From contig NZ_JADNHZ010000004.1 of assembly GCF_015554145.1 (NCBI RefSeq), positions 1 through 64,000 on the forward strand: a stretch of 64,000 nucleotides of DNA, read 5' to 3'. The number at the start of each line of letters is the position of its first letter. Within the stretch, counting starts at the first letter, position 1. Source of the stretch: Collinsella aerofaciens. Lineage in GTDB: Bacteria; Actinomycetota; Coriobacteriia; Coriobacteriales; Coriobacteriaceae. The notes under the pieces are model-generated. The model had not been told where the DNA came from, searched no databases, and saw only the letters and a program-made list of their open reading frames with translations. The position numbers and the translations under genes were made by a program. This document shows positions 60,925-64,000 of the stretch, piece after piece.

Positions 60925-63573
60925 ATGGTGAAAAAGTCACCGGAAAACACTACTCCCGCAATTGTGGACAACGTAGAGGCGCTTGAGGCTAAGCTCGCTC
61001 AGATGCGAGAGGCCCAGGCGCTTTTTGCTACGTACACGCAGGAGCAGGTCGACAAGATCTTCTATGAGGCCGCCATGGCCGCCAACAAGGCTCGTATCCC
61101 GTTGGCGAAGATGGCCATCGAGGAGACCGGCCGCGGCGTTCTTGAGGACAAGGTCATCAAGAACCACTACGCCGCAGAGTACATCTACAACGCTTACAAG
61201 AACACCAAGACCTGTGGTGTCCTGGAGCGCGACGAGGCTTACGGCATCACCAAGATCGCCGAGCCCATCGGCATCGTGGGCGCCGTCATCCCGACGACCA
61301 ACCCCACCTCCACCGCGATCTTCAAGACGCTGATCAGCCTGAAGACCCGCAACGCCATCATCATCTCCCCGCACCCGGCTGCCGCCAAGTGCACCATCGC
61401 CGCCGCCAAGCTCGTGCTTGACGCCGCCGTCAAGGCCGGCGCCCCCGAGGGCATCATCGGCTGGGTCGATGTCCCCTCCATCGAGCTGACCAACATGGTC
61501 ATGCGCGACGTCGACATCATCCTCGCCACCGGTGGCCCGGGCATGGTCAAGGCCGCCTACTCCTCGGGCAAGCCCGCCCTGGGCGTTGGCGCCGGTAACA
61601 CCCCGGTCGTCATCGACGACACCGCTGACGTGCTGCTCGCCGTCAACTCCATCATCCACTCCAAGACCTTCGACAACGGCATGATCTGCGCTTCCGAGCA
61701 GTCCGTGACCGTCATCGACACCATCTATGACCAGGTTAAGGCCGAGTTCCAGAAGCGCGGCTGCTACTTCGTCAAGCAGGGTGCCGAGATGGAGGCCCTG
61801 CGTGCCGCCATGTTCAAGAACGGTGCCCTCGATCACCGCATCCCCGGCATGGCTGCCGCCAAGATCGCCGAGCTCGCCGGCATCGAGGTTCCTGCCAAGA
61901 CCAAGATCCTGATCGCCGAGGTCACCTCCACCGACCCCGCCAAGGAGGAGTTCTCCCACGAGAAGCTCTCCCCGGTCCTGGCCATGTATCACGCCAAGGA
62001 CTTCCAGGAGGCCGTCGACAAGGCCGAGCACCTGGTGCTCGCCGGTGGCCCGGGCCACACCGCCTCTCTGTACGTGCACCCTGCCCAGGCCGAGAAGATC
62101 AGCCTGTTCGAGCACGTCATGAAGGCCTGCCGTATCGTCATCAACACCCCGTCCTCGCACGGCGGCATCGGTGACCTGTACAACTTTGGCATGAAGCCGT
62201 CTCTGACCCTGGGCTGCGGCTCCTGGGGCGGCAACTCCGTCTCCGAGAACGTTGGGGTGAAGCACTTGATCAACGTTAAGACTGTGGCCGAGCGCCGTGA
62301 GAACATGCTGTGGTTCCGCGCTCCCGAGAAGGTCTACTTCAAGAAGGGTTCCACGCCCGTCGCCCTCGACGAGCTTGGCAACGTCATGGGCAAGAAGCGC
62401 GCCTTCATCGTCACCGACCAGTTCCTCTTCAAGAATGGCAACACCCGCGCCATCGAGGCCAAGCTCGACGAGATGGGCATCGCCCACGACTGCTTCTACG
62501 ACGTCGAGCCCGATCCGTCGCTGCAGTGCGCACGTCGCGGCGCCAAGCAGATGGCTCTCTTTGAGCCGGACGTCATCATCGCCGTCGGCGGTGGCTCCGC
62601 TATGGACGCCGGCAAGATCATGTGGATGATGTACGAGCACCCCGAGTGCAAGTTTGAGGACATGGCCATGGACTTCATGGACATCCGCAAGCGTATCTTC
62701 ACCTTCCCCGAGATGGGCAAGAAGGCCTACTTCGTCGCCGTCCCGACCTCTTCGGGCACCGGTTCCGAGTGCACGCCGTTCGCCATCATCACCGACAAGG
62801 AGACCGGCATCAAGTGGCCGCTCGCCGACTACGCGCTGCTCCCCAACATGGCTATCGTCGACGCCGACAACTGCATGACCGCCCCGCGCGGCCTGACCGC
62901 TGCCTCCGGCATCGACGTCATGACCCACGCCATCGAGTCCTACGTCTCCATCATGGCTTCCGACTACACCAAGGGCCTCTCCGAGCGCGCTGCTAAGCTC
63001 GTCTTCGAGAACCTGCCCTCCAGCTTCACGAACGGCGCCAAGGACCCGCATGCCCGCGAGGAGATGCACAACGCCTCCTGCATGGCCGGTATGGCCTTCG
63101 CCAACGCCTTCCTGGGCCTCAACCACTCCATGGCCCACAAGCTCGGCGCTTTCCATCACCTGCCTCACGGCCTCGCAAACGCCGTCATCCTGACCCGCGT
63201 CATGCGCTACAACGCCGCCGAGGCTCCCGTCAAGATGGGTACCTTCTCCCAGTATCCTTACCCCAACGCGCTGCACAACTACGCCGAGATGGCCAAGTAC
63301 TGCGGCATCGAGGGCAAGGACGACAAGGAGGTCTTCGAGAACTTCATCACGAAGCTCGAGGAGCTCAAGGACTTCATCGGCGTCAAGAAGACCATCGCCG
63401 ACTACGGTGTTGACGAGCAGTACTTCCTCGACACCCTCGACGAGATGACCGAGCAGGCATTCAACGACCAGTGCACCGGCGCTAACCCGCGCTACCCGCT
63501 CATGAGCGAGATCAAGGAGCTCTACCTGGACGCCTACTACGGCCGCGAGCCCCAGGACTACGCCGTCTGCTAG
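60925..63573 (+). CDS. adhE: bifunctional acetaldehyde-CoA/alcohol dehydrogenase
   Basis: 882 residues. The N-terminal aldehyde dehydrogenase half (about 15-445) has the catalytic Cys255 in NGMICASEQS and nucleotide motifs ATGGPGMV and GVGAGNTP. The C-terminal iron-type alcohol dehydrogenase half (about 460-870) has GGGSAMDAGK and the metal-site region HSMAHKLGAFHHLPHG. It reduces acetyl-CoA to ethanol in two NADH-linked steps during anaerobic fermentation; AdhE forms spirosomes. AAGGAG precedes the ATG. Strongly biased codon use (many gcc, aag, gag) suggests high expression. Confidence 0.97.
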   Translation: MVKKSPENTTPAIVDNVEALEAKLAQMREAQALFATYTQEQVDKIFYEAAMAANKARIPLAKMAIEETGRGVLEDKVIKNHYAAEYIYNAYKNTKTCGVLERDEAYGITKIAEPIGIVGAVIPTTNPTSTAIFKTLISLKTRNAIIISPHPAAAKCTIAAAKLVLDAAVKAGAPEGIIGWVDVPSIELTNMVMRDVDIILATGGPGMVKAAYSSGKPALGVGAGNTPVVIDDTADVLLAVNSIIHSKTFDNGMICASEQSVTVIDTIYDQVKAEFQKRGCYFVKQGAEMEALRAAMFKNGALDHRIPGMAAAKIAELAGIEVPAKTKILIAEVTSTDPAKEEFSHEKLSPVLAMYHAKDFQEAVDKAEHLVLAGGPGHTASLYVHPAQAEKISLFEHVMKACRIVINTPSSHGGIGDLYNFGMKPSLTLGCGSWGGNSVSENVGVKHLINVKTVAERRENMLWFRAPEKVYFKKGSTPVALDELGNVMGKKRAFIVTDQFLFKNGNTRAIEAKLDEMGIAHDCFYDVEPDPSLQCARRGAKQMALFEPDVIIAVGGGSAMDAGKIMWMMYEHPECKFEDMAMDFMDIRKRIFTFPEMGKKAYFVAVPTSSGTGSECTPFAIITDKETGIKWPLADYALLPNMAIVDADNCMTAPRGLTAASGIDVMTHAIESYVSIMASDYTKGLSERAAKLVFENLPSSFTNGAKDPHAREEMHNASCMAGMAFANAFLGLNHSMAHKLGAFHHLPHGLANAVILTRVMRYNAAEAPVKMGTFSQYPYPNALHNYAEMAKYCGIEGKDDKEVFENFITKLEELKDFIGVKKTIADYGVDEQYFLDTLDEMTEQAFNDQCTGANPRYPLMSEIKELYLDAYYGREPQDYAVC

Positions 63574-63590
63574 TTTTAGCACGGTTTTTA

Positions 63591-63629
63591 ACGGCGGGGG
63601 TGCACGGGTGTTTCACATACCCCCGCCGT
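63591..63629 (+). terminator. adhE terminator-like hairpin
   Basis: ACGGCGGGGGT (63591-63601) and ACCCCCGCCGT (63619-63629) pair perfectly over 11 bp. The T-tract is weak (CGCTTCTAT). Confidence 0.6.
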
Positions 63630-63661
63630 CGCTTCTATCGCATCGTTGAAAGGATGCAACC

Positions 63662-64000
63662 ATGCTGCTACCCGATTCCAAGACCGAGCTCGTCCGCCGT
63701 GGCAACAAGGTCGTTTACGACCTGGGCGACAAGATCGTCAAGGTCTTTAACGAGACCAAGCCTGTCTCCGACGTGTTCAACGAGGCTTTGAATCTTGCCC
63801 GCATCAATGAGTGCGGCATCCGCAGCCCCAAGGCGCTCGAGGTTTCCCAGCTCGAGAACGCCAACGGCTGGGCGCTCGTGACCGAGAAGGTTCCGGGCAC
63901 CACCCTTGCCGAGAAGATGACTGCCGAGCCCCAGCGCTTTGGTGAGTACCTCGAGATGTTCGTCGACCTCCAGATCGAGATCCACGGCTACACCTCCCCG
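63662..64000 (+). CDS. phosphotransferase-family (APH-like kinase) protein, truncated by window end
   Basis: First 113 residues only. RRGNKVVYDLGDKIVKVFNE and WALVTEKVPGTTLAEKM look like the N-lobe of an aminoglycoside-phosphotransferase/choline-kinase-like fold, with the conserved Lys in KIVKVF. The HxD catalytic loop would lie beyond the window. It resembles the TIGR02172-type paralogous family, whose substrate is unknown. GAAAGGATG precedes the ATG, which is 89 bp after adhE. Confidence 0.65.
   Translation, partial: MLLPDSKTELVRRGNKVVYDLGDKIVKVFNETKPVSDVFNEALNLARINECGIRSPKALEVSQLENANGWALVTEKVPGTTLAEKMTAEPQRFGEYLEMFVDLQIEIHGYTSP

Noticed and set aside
60937..63582. Minus-strand open frame of 881 codons opposite adhE
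   Set aside because: It mirrors adhE almost end to end. Such antisense frames arise from strong GC-biased third positions; the sequence is Leu/Val/Gly/Asp/His-rich with no domain.

Overview
This 64 kb window is a chromosomal segment of a fairly GC-rich actinobacterium that is most likely a member of the Coriobacteriia, close to Collinsella. Two kinds of evidence point there. Actinobacterial markers are present: an actinobacterial integration host factor (mihF) next to gmk and rpoZ, and the cluster CDP-alcohol phosphotransferase / GarA-like FHA protein / FtsR-like MerR protein. These are mixed with gene order usually seen in Firmicutes: ftsK-rodZ-like-rimO-pgsA-cinA-recA, and rny-(ATPase)-spoVS-miaB-miaA. 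A fermentative AdhE and DegV/DUF1836 genes also fit an anaerobe. The species assignment is inference.

Layout. 1-2.5 kb (minus): a very GC-rich lantibiotic-immunity-type ABC exporter. 2.8-6.7 kb (plus): lipid synthase, FHA protein, FtsR, apt and a secreted NlpC/P60 hydrolase. 6.7-8.4 kb: convergent degV and DUF1836 regulator whose promoters share an operator-like motif. 8.5-10.9 kb: trxB and a divergent diacylglycerol glucosyltransferase-like gene. 10.9-11.3 kb: an inverted pair of long hairpin elements. 11.3-14.2 kb: SOS locus, with dut, nrdR and a LysM YneA-like gene divergent from lexA, and a frameshifted acyltransferase after lexA. 14.2-32.3 kb (minus): hflX-miaA-miaB-spoVS-GHKL ATPase-rny, recX-recA, cinA-pgsA-rimO-yajQ-rodZ-like-ftsK-rnj. 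32.3-32.9 kb: a second, unrelated inverted pair of hairpin elements. 32.9-47.6 kb (minus): pnp, rpsO, recO-era-dgkA-ybeY-phoH-mtaB-dnaJ, a membrane J protein, hemW-dus-lepA, rpsT. 47.7-54.4 kb (minus): holA, comEC-comEA, thiI-rpoZ-gmk-mihF. 54.6-59.9 kb (minus): pyrimidine genes pyrR-pyrB-pyrC and pyrK-pyrD-pyrF behind a structured leader. 60.3-64 kb (plus): rpmB, adhE and a truncated phosphotransferase-family kinase.

The genes are mostly housekeeping: RNA decay and processing (rny, rnj, pnp, ybeY), tRNA modification (miaA, miaB, mtaB, thiI, dus), ribosomal proteins and assembly GTPases (era, hflX, lepA), DNA repair and SOS (lexA, recA, recX, recO), DNA uptake (comEA, comEC), envelope lipids and pyrimidine synthesis.

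The most novel-looking signals are not genes. (1) Two unrelated families of intergenic hairpin elements, each present as an inverted pair, have conserved loops, compensatory changes in inner stems and completely different but self-complementary outer stems. (2) Tandem 11-bp repeats in the same orientation lie upstream of both recA and comEA, which suggests a shared competence/recombination regulator. (3) A shared motif at the degV and DUF1836 promoters suggests a two-gene regulon. (4) An orphan GHKL ATPase sits between rny and spoVS. No tRNA, rRNA, CRISPR array, insertion sequence or prophage was recognised. All promoter, operator and terminator calls were made by eye.
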